64,000 nucleotides of DNA, from NCBI GenBank assembly GCA_002778095.1, contig PCDL01000001.1, positions 2,418,001 to 2,482,000 of the forward strand, written 5' to 3'. The stretch is from Fragosphaeria purpurea. Lineage: Eukaryota > Ascomycota > Sordariomycetes > Ophiostomatales > Ophiostomataceae. Positions 20,570 through 31,623 of the stretch are shown piece after piece. Positions within the stretch are counted from its first letter, which is position 1. The number at the start of each line of letters is the position of its first letter. Made by a program: the position numbers and the translations under genes. The notes under the pieces were generated by a model. The model made no database searches. It saw nothing but the letters and a program-made list of their open reading frames with translations, and was not told the DNA's origin.

Positions 20570-23500
20570 ATGATCTTGTGCCATCATGCGAAACAGCACG
20601 GTTTCGACCCTACGATGGCGGCGTTGAACTCTGCTTCGGACGGGCAGGTCGACGGCAACAGTCTGGCCAGCAGTCGAAGCACCGCGACGTTGAAACCCGG
20701 CGACGACAGCAGCGCCGTCAACCAGCCGTTTCCGCAGCTGCGCAACAACGCCGGCAGCGACGTCGAAGCCGACGGCGACGGGCAAGACGGCAGCACGCTT
20801 GTGTCTAATGTCGCGTCCAAGGCGCTGAAGCTGACGAGCGAAAAAAGCAAGAGCAAGAGCAAGAGCAAGAACAATAACGACAACAACGCGGACGACGATG
20901 ACGACGACGACGAGGACCCGGCCGTGGCCAAACCATTCGTGCGAACTTCGAGCCCCGACCATGGCATAAAACGCACTGGTTCCGGCGCGCCAGGGAGTCT
21001 TGAGGACGAGGACGAGGATGTTGGCGACGGTGACGACAGTGGCGGCGGTGGTGGTGGTGGTGGTGGTGGTGGTGCTGCTGCTGCTGCTGCTGGCGTCGAG
21101 GTCACTATCGAAAGCGGTGACGACCCAGGCAATAAAGGAGGGTGCAAAACCCGCGTCGGTGGTACGGACGGTAAGGAACGGCGGACTACGGGCGGCGGCA
21201 GCGGCGGCGGTGGTAGTGGTGCACACGAGCGGCTCGGCCACAAGATGCACAAATTTACGCTGTACGAGACGGCGACCCGCTACTATATCGTCGGCGAAGA
21301 CGTCACGGGCAGGCGGTTCCGCGTGCTCAAGATTGACCGCACGGGGTCGGACGACAGCGAACTCGGCATTACCGACGACAAGATCGTCTACAGCCAGAAG
21401 GAGATGACGCAGCTGCTCGACACCATCGACGACGGCAACAGGAGCACCGGCGGCATCAAGCTGCGGTGCACCACCTGGGGCCTGTTGGGCTTCATCAAGT
21501 TCACGGGCCCGTACTATATGATGCTGATCACGAAGAAGTCGACCGTTGCCGTCATTGGCGGCCACGTCGTGTACCAGATCGCCGGCACCGAGCTGATCCC
21601 GCTGACCCCCGGCCGCGGCGCCGGCCGGGCCGACTACGGCAACACCGGCGCCAACAGCAACGGCCTTGGTGCCACTCACAGCGACGCCAGCGGCGGCGGT
21701 GATAGCGGCGGCGGTGGTGGCAGTGGCGGCGGTAGCGGCGGTGGTGGCGGCGGCGGCGGCGGCGGTCACGGTGGTGGTCACGGTGGTAACAGCCAACAGC
21801 ACGGCAGCCACCCTAGCAGCAGCGGCGGCAGCAGCGCGGACGAGGCGCGGTTTCTTGCGATTTTGAACCACATCAACCTGGCTCAGTCTTTCTATTTTAG
21901 CTACTCGTACGACATCACGCACACGTTGCAGCACAACATTGCGAAAGAGCGCGAGGCGCTTCTGGCCCAGCGAGCATCACGCACGTCGTGCGACGACAAC
22001 CACAACGCCATGTTTGTGTGGAATAGCCACCTGCTGCGGCCGGCCATGGACGCCCTCGTCTCGCCCTTTGACTGGTGCCGTCCCATCACCCACGGGTACA
22101 TCGACCAGGCGTCCATTTCCGTCTACGGCCGCACGGCCTACGTGGCCATCATCGCGCGGCGGTCCCGCTACTTTGCCGGCGCCCGGTTCCTCAAGCGCGG
22201 CGCCAACGACCTGGGCTACGTCGCCAACGACGTCGAGACCGAGCAGATCGTGTCCGAGGCCAGCACCACCTCCTTTCACTCGCCCGGCCCCCGGCTCTTT
22301 GCCAACCCCCAGTACACCTCGTACGTGCAGCACCGCGGCAGCATCCCGCTCTACTGGACGCAGGAGAACACGGGCGTGACGCCCAAGCCGCCCATCGAGC
22401 TCAACCTGGTCGACCCCTTTTACAGCGCCGCGGCGCTGCACTTTGACGACCTCTTTGCGCGCTACGGCGCGCCCATCTACGTCCTGGACCTGGTGAAAGC
22501 GCACGAGAGCACGCCGCGCGAGTCCAAGCTGCTCGAGGAGTTTACGCGCGCCATCCGCTACCTGAACCAGTTCCTGCCCGCCGACAAGAAGATCATCCAC
22601 CATCCGTGGGACATGTCCTGGGCCAACAAGAGCCGCGACGTCAACGTGATTCAGGTGCTCGAGGACATTGCTGAGACCGTCGTGGCGACGACCGGTTTCT
22701 TCCGGAACGGCGACGGCAACGGCGAGGAAGACGACGATGCCGGCGGGCATGGCGACTGCGACGGCGCCGCCAATGACGACGACGCGCAAAAGGGCGTGGA
22801 CGGCGGTGCCATTCCGCGGGCCCGCGTGCAGAACGGCGTGGCCCGCACCAACTGCATCGACTGCCTGGACCGCACCAACGCCGCCCAATTCGTGATCGGC
22901 AAGTGCGCGCTGGGCCACCAGCTGCACGCCTTGGGCCTGCTCGACGAGCCGAGCGTCCGCTGGGAAACGGACGCCGTGAACCTGTTTACGCACATGTACC
23001 ACGACCACGGCGACACCATTGCCGTGCAGTACGGGGGCTCGCAGCTCGTCAACACCATGGAGACGTACCGCAAGATCAACCAGTGGACGAGCCACTCGCG
23101 CGACATGCTGGAGACGTTCAAGCGGTACTACAACAACTCGTTCCTCGACGGCCAGCGCCAAGAGGCCTACAACCTGTTCCTCGGCAACTACATCTACACC
23201 CAGGGCCAGCCCATGCTGTGGGATCTGCCGACCGACTACCACCTGCACCACGCGGACCCGCGCGGCCTGCAGGAAGCGGGCCGCCGCCCGGACTACATCC
23301 ACTGGTTCACACCAGACAACTTGCGCCGCCGGACCTTGCCGCCGTTGCCGGCAGTGGTGCCGGCGGTTCCGAGCCCCTCTTCGTCGGTGCTGGGTGCTAC
23401 CTCCGCCGCCGCCGCCGCCGCCGCCAAGCACGCCGGGCCACCTCCCCGCACTGCGGCCAGGCCGCCGAAACGCAATAGCAGCGGCAGCAGCGGCCACCGC

Positions 23501-24871
23501 GCGAGCACAATTGTCGCCAGCGGCAAGCCCTTGTCCTATTTCGACGACTACTGGCTCGAGTTCTACCGGCCGTATTCTCTCTCGTCCTTTGCCAAAATGT
23601 TCAGCTTCAAGATCAAGTCCACCATGAAGTACATTCCGCTCCGGTCGACGCGCGATGGCCAGTACGATCTCAGCCCCTTTACCGTGCGCAGTGAGGTGGG
23701 CGGCGGCGGCCACAGCCAAAACGACGGGGACGGCGACGCGGCTTCGAGCAGACGGCGCGGCGCTGGCCACAAGAAGGAGGTGTCGTTTGCTGCGACGCGG
23801 GACGCCATTGGCTTGCAGCTGCCTGCACTGAAAGCAACGGCCGCGTTGGACGATGAAAAGGACGCCGCGTCCATTCGGTCTGGCCATTCGGCCGCCGTAA
23901 GCACGGGCAGCGGCGGCGGCGGCGGCGGTGGTGGTGGTGGTGGTGGAGGCGTCGGAAACGGCATACGAAACTGGCTGCATCCGAAGAACGACCGCGGCTC
24001 CGACGCTGGGTCCATTGCCGGCAGCGTGCATCGTAGTCGTTCGGGCACGGCGAATAGTATTGGCGCATTCGAGAGCAGCGGCAAAAACAGCCCAGGTGCG
24101 GCGTTTATGGCGGCTGCGACAGCCACCACACCGGCCATGACCATCACGTCGTCGCCCGCCCCTCGCAACGGGCACGTCTCTGGCCATGCTCGTGGCGGTG
24201 CCATCACTATGGACGACGAAATGACCGGACTCGGGCACACGCGGAACCGCAGCAGCCTCTCGACGAACATGGACACGACGCTGGTGCCCAACGGCGGCCT
24301 GCTGTATCCGGCCGACTTCCGGCTGAAGCCCAAACCGTCGGCGCTGGAAAAGTCGCGCCAGGCGCAGTGGACGTTTGCGAAAATGGTCGAGGACTCGCTC
24401 AACCCGTCCGTCCAGGAAACCGAGGACTACGAGCGCTACATCAGCCACCCACAGAACCTGCAACTCGTCGTGTCGACCGAGGAGGCGCCGGCACGGCCGC
24501 CAGCACGGCCACCATCGACGGCAGGACTCCGTCCTGCGTCTGCGGGTGTGGAGACCCGGGCCGCGGCTGCCGCTGCCGCGCCCATCGGCATCAGCGCCGC
24601 GAGCAACGAAGAGTACCACGACTACGTCAACGGCAGCTGGAAGACCGACGGACTGGGCCTCAGCACGCCCGACGCGCCGCTGCCCTCGGCGTACTCGTCG
24701 TCGTCGTACACGGACCCCCACGACGAACTGGCCATGTACCGCGAACTGCTCCGTGTGCCTGAGAACCCGCTGACCGTGACCGACGGAGACGTCCAAAAGA
24801 AGCGCTACAAGGCGTACCGGAAATGGCTGCGCGGCAAGTCGCTGTTTAAGCAACAGCCTGTGGACGCATGA
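20570..24871 (+). CDS. FIG4: Sac-domain polyphosphoinositide phosphatase Fig4
   Basis: Predicted 1433-residue single-exon protein. Fig4 works with the Fab1/PIKfyve kinase and Vac14 at the vacuole or endosome to control PI(3,5)P2. After about 225 disordered residues, the Sac domain starts with MHKFTLYETATRYYIVGEDV and GRRFRVLKIDRT. The catalytic P-loop is CIDCLDRTN (C762-x5-R768), intact. KYIPLRSTRDGQYDLSP lies in the C-terminal part. It is much longer than yeast Fig4 (about 880 residues) because of an acidic/Ser N-terminal extension, a His/Gly-rich insert (about residues 350-420) inside the Sac N-subdomain, a poly-Ala insert near 23401 and a Gly-rich run near 23906-23950. The first ATG is used; an in-frame ATG at 20615 is an alternative. 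Product assignment is strong; the exact start is uncertain. Confidence 0.9.
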   Translation: MILCHHAKQHGFDPTMAALNSASDGQVDGNSLASSRSTATLKPGDDSSAVNQPFPQLRNNAGSDVEADGDGQDGSTLVSNVASKALKLTSEKSKSKSKSKNNNDNNADDDDDDDEDPAVAKPFVRTSSPDHGIKRTGSGAPGSLEDEDEDVGDGDDSGGGGGGGGGGGAAAAAAGVEVTIESGDDPGNKGGCKTRVGGTDGKERRTTGGGSGGGGSGAHERLGHKMHKFTLYETATRYYIVGEDVTGRRFRVLKIDRTGSDDSELGITDDKIVYSQKEMTQLLDTIDDGNRSTGGIKLRCTTWGLLGFIKFTGPYYMMLITKKSTVAVIGGHVVYQIAGTELIPLTPGRGAGRADYGNTGANSNGLGATHSDASGGGDSGGGGGSGGGSGGGGGGGGGGHGGGHGGNSQQHGSHPSSSGGSSADEARFLAILNHINLAQSFYFSYSYDITHTLQHNIAKEREALLAQRASRTSCDDNHNAMFVWNSHLLRPAMDALVSPFDWCRPITHGYIDQASISVYGRTAYVAIIARRSRYFAGARFLKRGANDLGYVANDVETEQIVSEASTTSFHSPGPRLFANPQYTSYVQHRGSIPLYWTQENTGVTPKPPIELNLVDPFYSAAALHFDDLFARYGAPIYVLDLVKAHESTPRESKLLEEFTRAIRYLNQFLPADKKIIHHPWDMSWANKSRDVNVIQVLEDIAETVVATTGFFRNGDGNGEEDDDAGGHGDCDGAANDDDAQKGVDGGAIPRARVQNGVARTNCIDCLDRTNAAQFVIGKCALGHQLHALGLLDEPSVRWETDAVNLFTHMYHDHGDTIAVQYGGSQLVNTMETYRKINQWTSHSRDMLETFKRYYNNSFLDGQRQEAYNLFLGNYIYTQGQPMLWDLPTDYHLHHADPRGLQEAGRRPDYIHWFTPDNLRRRTLPPLPAVVPAVPSPSSSVLGATSAAAAAAAKHAGPPPRTAARPPKRNSSGSSGHRASTIVASGKPLSYFDDYWLEFYRPYSLSSFAKMFSFKIKSTMKYIPLRSTRDGQYDLSPFTVRSEVGGGGHSQNDGDGDAASSRRRGAGHKKEVSFAATRDAIGLQLPALKATAALDDEKDAASIRSGHSAAVSTGSGGGGGGGGGGGGGVGNGIRNWLHPKNDRGSDAGSIAGSVHRSRSGTANSIGAFESSGKNSPGAAFMAAATATTPAMTITSSPAPRNGHVSGHARGGAITMDDEMTGLGHTRNRSSLSTNMDTTLVPNGGLLYPADFRLKPKPSALEKSRQAQWTFAKMVEDSLNPSVQETEDYERYISHPQNLQLVVSTEEAPARPPARPPSTAGLRPASAGVETRAAAAAAAPIGISAASNEEYHDYVNGSWKTDGLGLSTPDAPLPSAYSSSSYTDPHDELAMYRELLRVPENPLTVTDGDVQKKRYKAYRKWLRGKSLFKQQPVDA
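21041..21092. repeat. GGT/GGC then GCT triplet repeat in FIG4
   Basis: Coding triplet repeat: a GGN array encoding poly-Gly, then GCT units encoding poly-Ala. It is in the disordered N-terminal extension, and length variation here would keep frame. Confidence 0.85.
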
Positions 24872-24997
24872 CCACCTTGTTGTACGGTGCAGAAGATCAA
24901 AAAGGGACAAGAAACCAAAAAACAAAAGGTTTCGCGCAGAATAACGAGGCTTACACCATTTCATACAAATTGGGCCTAAGGCCAATTTTGGGGCTTC

Positions 24998-27159
24998 TTA
25001 GTTGCCCGCTATCTTGAACAGGCCTGCCAGCCGGGGCTCCTTGGCGATGAGTGGACCAATTTTGGCTGCCACATTGACGTCTGCAGCTCGCATGATGGCC
25101 AGCAGCGTATCCGCAGCCCGCACAAGGCGAGCGCTCAAGTCCTTGTTGTCTTCTTTCTCTCGCCGTCTATCCTCCCCTCCGTGGTCTTCCTGCACGTTCA
25201 GCCAGCAGAGCATGAGCATCTTGATGATCTCCTCTTGCCACGGGGTGTCGGCCATCCGGGGCCAGCAGTTGACCATGGTGGTCTGTAGCGCGTCGATGGC
25301 GGCCACGACGGCCGGCTTGTACCGCATGGCAAAGGGGTCCGTCATAATGTTTGCATACATTGGGATGAGGTCCTGGCACCCACAATTTTGATATCAGTCA
25401 TGATCAACCTGGGGGCCACGGGGGGTTTCTTTGCTTTCTTTACAGAAAAAACGCACCTTTAGATGTTTGACGGCGTACACACCGCCCATGGTCTCGATGA
25501 CCCGTCCTGCTTGCCGGACCAGCAGCTCGACGATGCGGATGTGCTCACTGGCGTGGAAGTAGCCCGCATAGATGCCGTCGCGGAGGATTTTGTCGAGCAG
25601 GTCGGCCGCGGGCTTGGGGGGCAGATGATGAGGGCCACGCGTGGCGTCCTCGCCGCGGCTGCTGCCTGCTGAGGATGCGGCTGACAACGGCACCGGTGCC
25701 GCTGCCGCCGCCGCCGCCGCCGCCGCCAAACTCAGGAGTGCGCCGTACGCCGGCTCCAGCAGCTGTAACGACTCCTTCTCGGGCGTCAGGCGCGGCAAGA
25801 ACAACAAGGTGGGGAACACGGCGTCGGCCAGGACACTTTCAAGGCCGGTGTTGTGCAGGATGTTGCGGTAGTCCGGGACTTTGTCGACAAAGGCGCGGAG
25901 CAGGACGAGGCCGCGGGCCCGCACAGCCGTGTCGGGATCGTCGATGAGGGTCAGCAGCACGGGCGTAAACATGGGCCAGTGATTTCGAACGAGGAACTCC
26001 TGAACAAAGGAAAATACATTAGACAAGTCGTGTACATAGAGGAAGGGTACGCCTGATGAGAAACAATAATAAGTAAAAAATAAAATAAAAAAAGTAAAAA
26101 CACCTACATCACTTTCCTTGATTGCCCACGCAAAAACCGAAACCGCCCGCAGGTCGACGTACTTCCACGGCTTCGTTGCGCGCGTTTCTCTGTCGGCCAC
26201 GTCCTGCTGGTTGCTGCTGTTGTTTCCAGCATAGGCTGCTCGCCGCCCAGATGCGGTCACCGTGGCCGGCCGCGAGCGGGCAAACAGCAGGCGGAGGTAC
26301 CGCCCGAGAACAAAGTCGGCGATCCACGCCAACTGCACGGACTCGCCGGACTTGGCAAAGGTTGTTGCGACCAGCTCTGCCGCCGCCGCCGCAGCCGTTG
26401 CGTTCGCCGTTTGGAGTGGACCAACATCGTCGGCCAAGGCAATCACCGTGCAGAGAATCTGCGACGCATCGTCGTCGTCGTCGTCGTCGTTGTCGTTGTC
26501 CTCGCTGCCGTGGCGGCCCGCCGCTGGCGCCGGCGCCGCCAAACCGACCCTCTGTAGCACCACCAACCCGTCCTCGGCAACCGACCGGCAGCGGCGGATC
26601 ACGCGGGCGCGACGACTGTCATCGTGGGCGTCGTCGTCATGATGATCATCATCGTCGTCATCGTCGCCTTCCTCGACCAGGGGCGTCAAAACGCGCGCCA
26701 CAAACCGGCGAATTCGTCTCCGTGCCGCCGCCGAGGCGCCACCCTTGCCCACCTCCTCGTCGTCGTCGCGCAACCGGCTTGGCTCTACCGCCAGACAGGC
26801 CCGCAGTGCACGGACGCGCTGCGGTTTATTCTTGCAAAGATGAGATAGCGTGAGCAATTTGAAGGTTCTTCTTTACCACGCGACCCGTAGAATGAGAAAG
26901 TAAAAGCGTGTTTTTTTCTTACCACATCGTCCGGCTGCGCCAGCTCACGCGCGAGGTCAGGCCACGTAAACGACAGTGGTATGTCTGCAGCCGTTAGGGA
27001 AATGAAGACTCACAGCACGTGGTGTGCCGTATCTGGTCGATTGGGAAACTCACGTTGAGAGACCGCATCGAAAAACTCATCGAATGAAGATGTTTGGCCT
27101 GTTCTAGACTGGTCCGTCGCCCGTCGCAAATCGTCAAATGACGAGACGCCGGGTGACAT
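24998..27159 (-). CDS. TTI2: Tel2-interacting protein 2 (TTT complex subunit)
   Basis: Predicted 598-residue HEAT-type protein of the Tti2 family, which with Tel2 and Tti1 stabilises PI3-kinase-like kinases (TOR, ATM/ATR types) through Hsp90. Five exons: 27159-27054, 26984-26923, 26818-26108, 25999-25457 and 25372-24998. All junctions keep phase. Family-like segments are HIPLSFTWPDLARELAQPDD, EFLVRNHWPMFTPVLLTLID followed by DPDTAVRARGLVLLRAFVDK, and the C-terminal AIDALQTTMVNCWPRM and MLMLCWLNVQED. Asp-rich inserts encoded by GAC/GAT runs lie near 26460-26510 and 26640-26670, and a poly-Ala run near 25705. The intron at 26107-26000 can be read through without a stop, but its Phe/Tyr-rich translation is clearly non-coding. 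It is transcribed convergently with FIG4; the stop codons are about 126 bases apart. Confidence 0.8.
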
Positions 27160-27719
27160 TTTATTCAAGAAGCTGCAGCCGTTTGACTTCTCCGTAAATT
27201 CGTGACCTCACTGTGGACATGCGATGTGATGAAAGGAGCCCAAGTTGAGGTCGATGAGATGCCAAAAATTAACACCAGGGGTGAGATTTGGCGCTACCTG
27301 GCTGACTTATAGCGGAGTTTACGACGTCGGAAAGCACTGTAGCTTGTCCTTAGCACTACCTGTATTTTTCATCTAGGCACGCCAGAGGGATCATCCAATT
27401 CGATCACCCGTCAACTCATTCTAAAGATGTCAAAGAAAAATCTCATAAAAGCGACAAGAATAAAGTTTTCTTAAGACTTGTTGCTTGAAGCCTTTTTCAT
27501 TTTGATGCTAAAATATATACACCTTTGACCAACCGTACGCCGTCTTTTTCTTCTACACAGGATAAATCACAACCATAAACCACCGTTCCTCGTGTTTTGT
27601 GCAAACCCCGTGAAATGCAGAATTCGTTGACATATCGAGCGAGCATAGCAACATAGCTAGGGTATCGTGACTCGTCCGAATCCAAGCCCTCTTCCTTCCC
27701 CCCCCCGAAACGATGCTAC
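27160..27719. other. Intergenic region between TTI2 start and MTR3 stop
   Basis: 560 bases that must hold the TTI2 promoter and the MTR3 3' UTR. AT-rich with no ORF of note. Confidence 0.45.
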
Positions 27720-28695
27720 TTACTTATTCTCCGCTGCCTCTTTCAAGGCCGCCACAATCACTTGGTCGGCTTGCCGGGATGCAAGCAGAGCCTTGTCCAG
27801 CATCTGCAGGTGCAGCGTGCCGTCCTTGGACGGCGGCAGGTCACCCTTTAGCCACAAGTTGGTGACCTCGTCGCGGTTCGGCAGGTAGGCCACGCAGCAC
27901 GCCGCCAGGATCTTGTCATGTTCCGCCGGCACGGGATCGACCACCAGCGTCGTCGTCGTCGTCGTCGTCGTCGTCTCAGCGTCACCTTCGGCTTCGCCGG
28001 ACCGGACGACTGCCGCCACGCCACCAGCCACGGTGTCGACGCAGTCGATTCCGGCGTCCGCCAACGCTGCCGACGCCACGGTGATGCACCCGCTCAGCAC
28101 GTTCATCATGCCCCACAGCTCCTCGTCCGGGTCCTGCTGCGGCGCGGACCGGTCCTGGTCAGCCTCGATCACCGTCACCACAATGTCGACGCCGCTCTTG
28201 GGCCAACGCTCGCCCAGGATGGCGCCCCGCAGCGACGTCTCCAGGTGCACGGCCAGGTCGCGCTCCGAGGCGTCGCGCAGGTAGCCGCGGCGCTCCTTGG
28301 TAGCAAACGGCGCGTACTTGACGTGCGTGGACAAGATCAGATGCGGCGAGAAGGGCATGGACCGCGGCAGCGCGCGGGGGCCGTGCACGGCGCAGCTGAG
28401 CTTCAGGCCCGCCGCGCCCCGGACCGCCCCCGAGCTGAGCTCAAGGTACGCCGACCCGGATGCGGACGGTGTCACACCAGTCTGCAAGTCTGTTTCTCTC
28501 CCTCTCTCGTTAGCACTATGGTGATTGTCTTGCAGCGCATCGTAGTTGATCTAGTCTTCACTGACAAATCTTTCGTATTATGTCGTCGGGTCTTGTTCTG
28601 CTTCCAACCTTGGCAACCTTGTCCCGCTCTTCTTTCGCAAACACCGGGGCTAATGTCGCCCCTACCGGCCCGTTGATGCGCCTTCGGTCGGCCAT
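27720..28695 (-). CDS. MTR3: Exosome complex subunit Mtr3 (RNase PH-like)
   Basis: Predicted 299-residue subunit of the RNA exosome ring, which guides RNA into the Rrp44 and Rrp6 nucleases in nucleus and cytoplasm. Exons are 28695-28566 and 28489-27720. I chose the acceptor aacag|ac at 28490 because it restores IYLQTGVTPSASGSAYLEL, matching the family; the nearer cag at 28482 would break the frame. The N terminus MADRRRINGPVGATLAPVF is typical. The RNase PH fold is seen in KLSCAVHGPR, GYLRDASERDLAVHLE and GCITVASAALADAGI. The phosphate-binding and catalytic residues of bacterial RNase PH are not evident, as expected for an inactive ring subunit. A run of nine Thr near 27955-27985 sits in a surface loop. 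Confidence in Mtr3 over Rrp41/Rrp46 rests mainly on the N terminus. Confidence 0.82.
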
Positions 28696-31586
28696 TGTGT
28701 GTGTATAGTGAGAATTCAAAGCAGAGAGCCTCGCCGGAAGGAGGAAAGGAAACGGCAAGACGTTGGGTATCACGTCTCACGGCTTGATGTCAGTTCGGTA
28801 GGGATGCAGTAAAGGTTGGCTTGAAATTGAGATGCAAAAGCGGCAGGCATCAAACCTTGAAAATCAGGTTGAATAAATGAATCAAAAAATCTCACAGTAA
28901 TCGACAGACGTGCAAGGTCTTCATAGTGGCAGTGAACTACACGCATCTGTAAGAAAGCTTTAGCTTGAAAATCTTAAACCAGTTTAGCGTTATCGAGAAT
29001 AGCTCAAGCCACCCTTCAGCCACGTTTCTTATCCTGCGCCAAGAATCCCATATAAAAGGAAAAAAAAAAGCTCGGCGTAAACGAAATGGATCAACCTTTT
29101 GAAAAATTTCTTTTCTATGAAAACTTCACGACCACGAGTCTTCTCGCACAACCAGCGTGCCGGCGTGCGGCTTCATTTTTCTTTTCAGCAGTGTCTATAC
29201 TTTTAGTTTTGCTCTTTCTCTATGTTGTGTTCGATTTGAACTGCAAGTAAAGCGCTTTTTTTTTTCCTTTTCTTCTTTTCTTTTCTTCTCTTCTTTATTA
29301 CGGTGCCGATACGTGACAAAACATACCAAGGTAAGAAAAGCAATACATGTCTGCGTTCCCCGAAGAGAAGTCACTTTTACTTCTTCTTTCGAGCTATTGA
29401 TGATATTTTATCCACAGTTCCCGCGACTTCTGTGAGCGATTGAACAACATGCACTACCATCTGAAGCTCTTTGATGATTTTTTTTCTTTCACATTTTTAG
29501 CGACTATTTGGCAGTTTTTGCTAATTCGGGTTTCAGACACGTATTGCTGGCTGCTACTGTTCAATCGTCAAGTCAGAGTCAAAGGTAACCAGTTTTTAAT
29601 ACCTGTCTTTTTTTTTTTGCCCCAACCGAACCCATCGTCGCCTCGTGTTTATGATGATAAACTTTATTTTCAGTTCTGCTACTGAACATATCTTGATGAC
29701 AAACCTATACCAATACCAAAAAACATATCTGATGACACGAGACGAACGAGACAATTTGTCCATGCCCTGTTGCACCACCTATAATTACCAAGACAACTTG
29801 TCTGATCCTTTGGCTAACGAGCGTGTATAGAATCGTAATCGACGACACTCGGAGTTCCACAGCACTATTGCTGCTAATACACCGACGACCGCCGCCGAGC
29901 CACTCCGAAAGGGTTAGTTCCACATGTTGACTGCCTCTGTTGCCGCTTGCTTTCCGCCTCAAGTCACTGCTCAGTGATGACACTCGCTTATCCATTCAAT
30001 TATACCCGGGGCCGAGCCATTCTTCCGCACTGGAGCAGGCGCTTTTGTTTTTGTCTTCCCTTAGGGGAAGAGAGACGAAGCGTTTGTGAGGACGAGTTGT
30101 GAAGTTGGGTTTCTTCCGTTGAGAAGGGCCCGTAATTTGGCTTTCGTGCTGGGGTCTCGCATGCGCCGTCTTGGCGTGTGCGGCGAACCCGGCCGGCTCT
30201 AGGTAGAGGACTAAACCGGCTCGTCTGAACAGCATCACGTCTCCTGTTTTCTATTGTTGTTGATCTACACCCTTTTCTGCCCTTGCAACATGAACATGCT
30301 AACAGAATATGTCAACGTACAGGTCCGGGGGAATATACGCCAGTCATCATCCCAGCTCCGCATGTGGCAACGGTGGTTCAGGTAGGTACGGGTAAAGCAG
30401 CATAAGTAATTTGATGATGCTCTAGGTAGACCTTCAATTCTACAAGTTCTATAAAAATCGGGCTTGCCATAGTTTCTTGCCATGGCTGGGACGAGACCAT
30501 ATGTTGTGTAGCACGTGACTAATTGGTGAAGAGAACTGAACCTCAGCCGCACTCCAACGCTGAAACGGGCGAAAATCGACCCTGACAATCAGCAGCTGCA
30601 GGTCGCCATTGTTGGTGGCCGCCCACTGAATGGAGCCCGTCAGGCCCTAAAGTAGCGCTAAGAATAGGGGGCAGGTGGCCACGCCGATAAGGTTGCTAGA
30701 TTGCGATCCGTACCTATCTTTGAGATGTTTCGTATTGTGATTGCACCACTTTTAGGGGTATCACGTGAAATTAAGGAACAAAGGAGTAAAGAAGAGCAGC
30801 GTGCTGCCAACCCGGAAGGGGGTCTCTGCTCATTATCATTGGCCCACATTCGCGAGGCTGTTGCAGACACCTAATTCTTTTTTAATTTAGCTTTTTGATT
30901 TTTCGCTTCCTTGCTACCGTATTCATCCTCTCTCCCCTCTCCCCCCTTGGCTTTTCGCCAGATCTTTTTCCCCCATCGGCGAGACAAACCGCCATCTGTC
31001 TGCATCTCACGCATCCCGACGGGGGCCTGCCATTTCGCACATCGCAATTTGCTCCCACACCTCTCCCGCTTTTTCCGTCTCCGTTCCTCCTCCTCCTCTT
31101 CGTCCCTATCTATCTCTCTTTTCGTTCGTTGTTCCTTTTTTTTTTTGCTTTCTTCCGTTTTCCCCTCTCGTTCTTTTATTCGTCCCGTTTCGTTGTATAA
31201 TACTCGTGCCCTCTCGTTTTTGCCGGCCTTCGATTTTGGCGTGCGCTGATGACGGTCGGCCCCTTGCCAGTCCCTCGTTTTTTCCCTTCGACTTCGGATG
31301 ATTATCGTCGAATCTCCAGCGTCCCGGACGGTTATTCGCGCACTCGTTCATCGCCCACGGAAAGCTTCCCGCGGTAGGGGAAGAGGCGGGATACAAGTAG
31401 GAGCTGGCATTTCACGGAACGAATAAAGAAAAACGACAACGCTGTCGATCTCAAAAAGGTCCCTCACTTCGTTTCCGCGAAGACGCGTCTTCAAATAGGG
31501 GGAGACTTGGGGCTTTTGCTTCTTTCGTTTCTTTTTTTTTCGTCCCGGCCTCCGCCCATCATCGACCCACCCCCGAACCGAATGCG
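28696..31586. other. Large divergent spacer, no gene seen
   Basis: 2.9 kb between MTR3 (minus) and ANP1 (plus). It is AT-rich from 28800 to 29750 and strongly pyrimidine-rich (plus strand) from about 30895 to 31240. I checked both strands for exons with family motifs and for tRNA-like cloverleaf motifs and found none. The right-hand C/T-rich block is probably the ANP1 promoter and leader. Confidence 0.5.
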
Positions 31587-31623
31587 ATGTTGCCCTCCTT
31601 TGCCTCCTCGGGGTCGAAGGTGA
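31582..31623 (+). other. Short ORF overlapping the ANP1 start
   Basis: An ATG five bases upstream of the ANP1 ATG, in another frame, opens a 13-codon reading frame ending at tga 31621-31623. If the transcript starts upstream, ribosomes meet this ATG first, so it could reduce ANP1 translation. Its context (gaATGc) is poor. Confidence 0.4.

Noticed and set aside
21977..24985. A 1002-codon minus-strand frame opposite FIG4
   Set aside because: It is a shadow of the GC-rich FIG4 coding strand: Arg/Val/Ala/Gly-rich with no domain, while the plus strand has a full Sac phosphatase with intact catalytic motif.
28482..28490. Nearer cag acceptor (ending at 28482) for the MTR3 intron
   Set aside because: It does not keep phase with exon 1. 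The acceptor at 28490 does, and restores IYLQTGVTPSASG.
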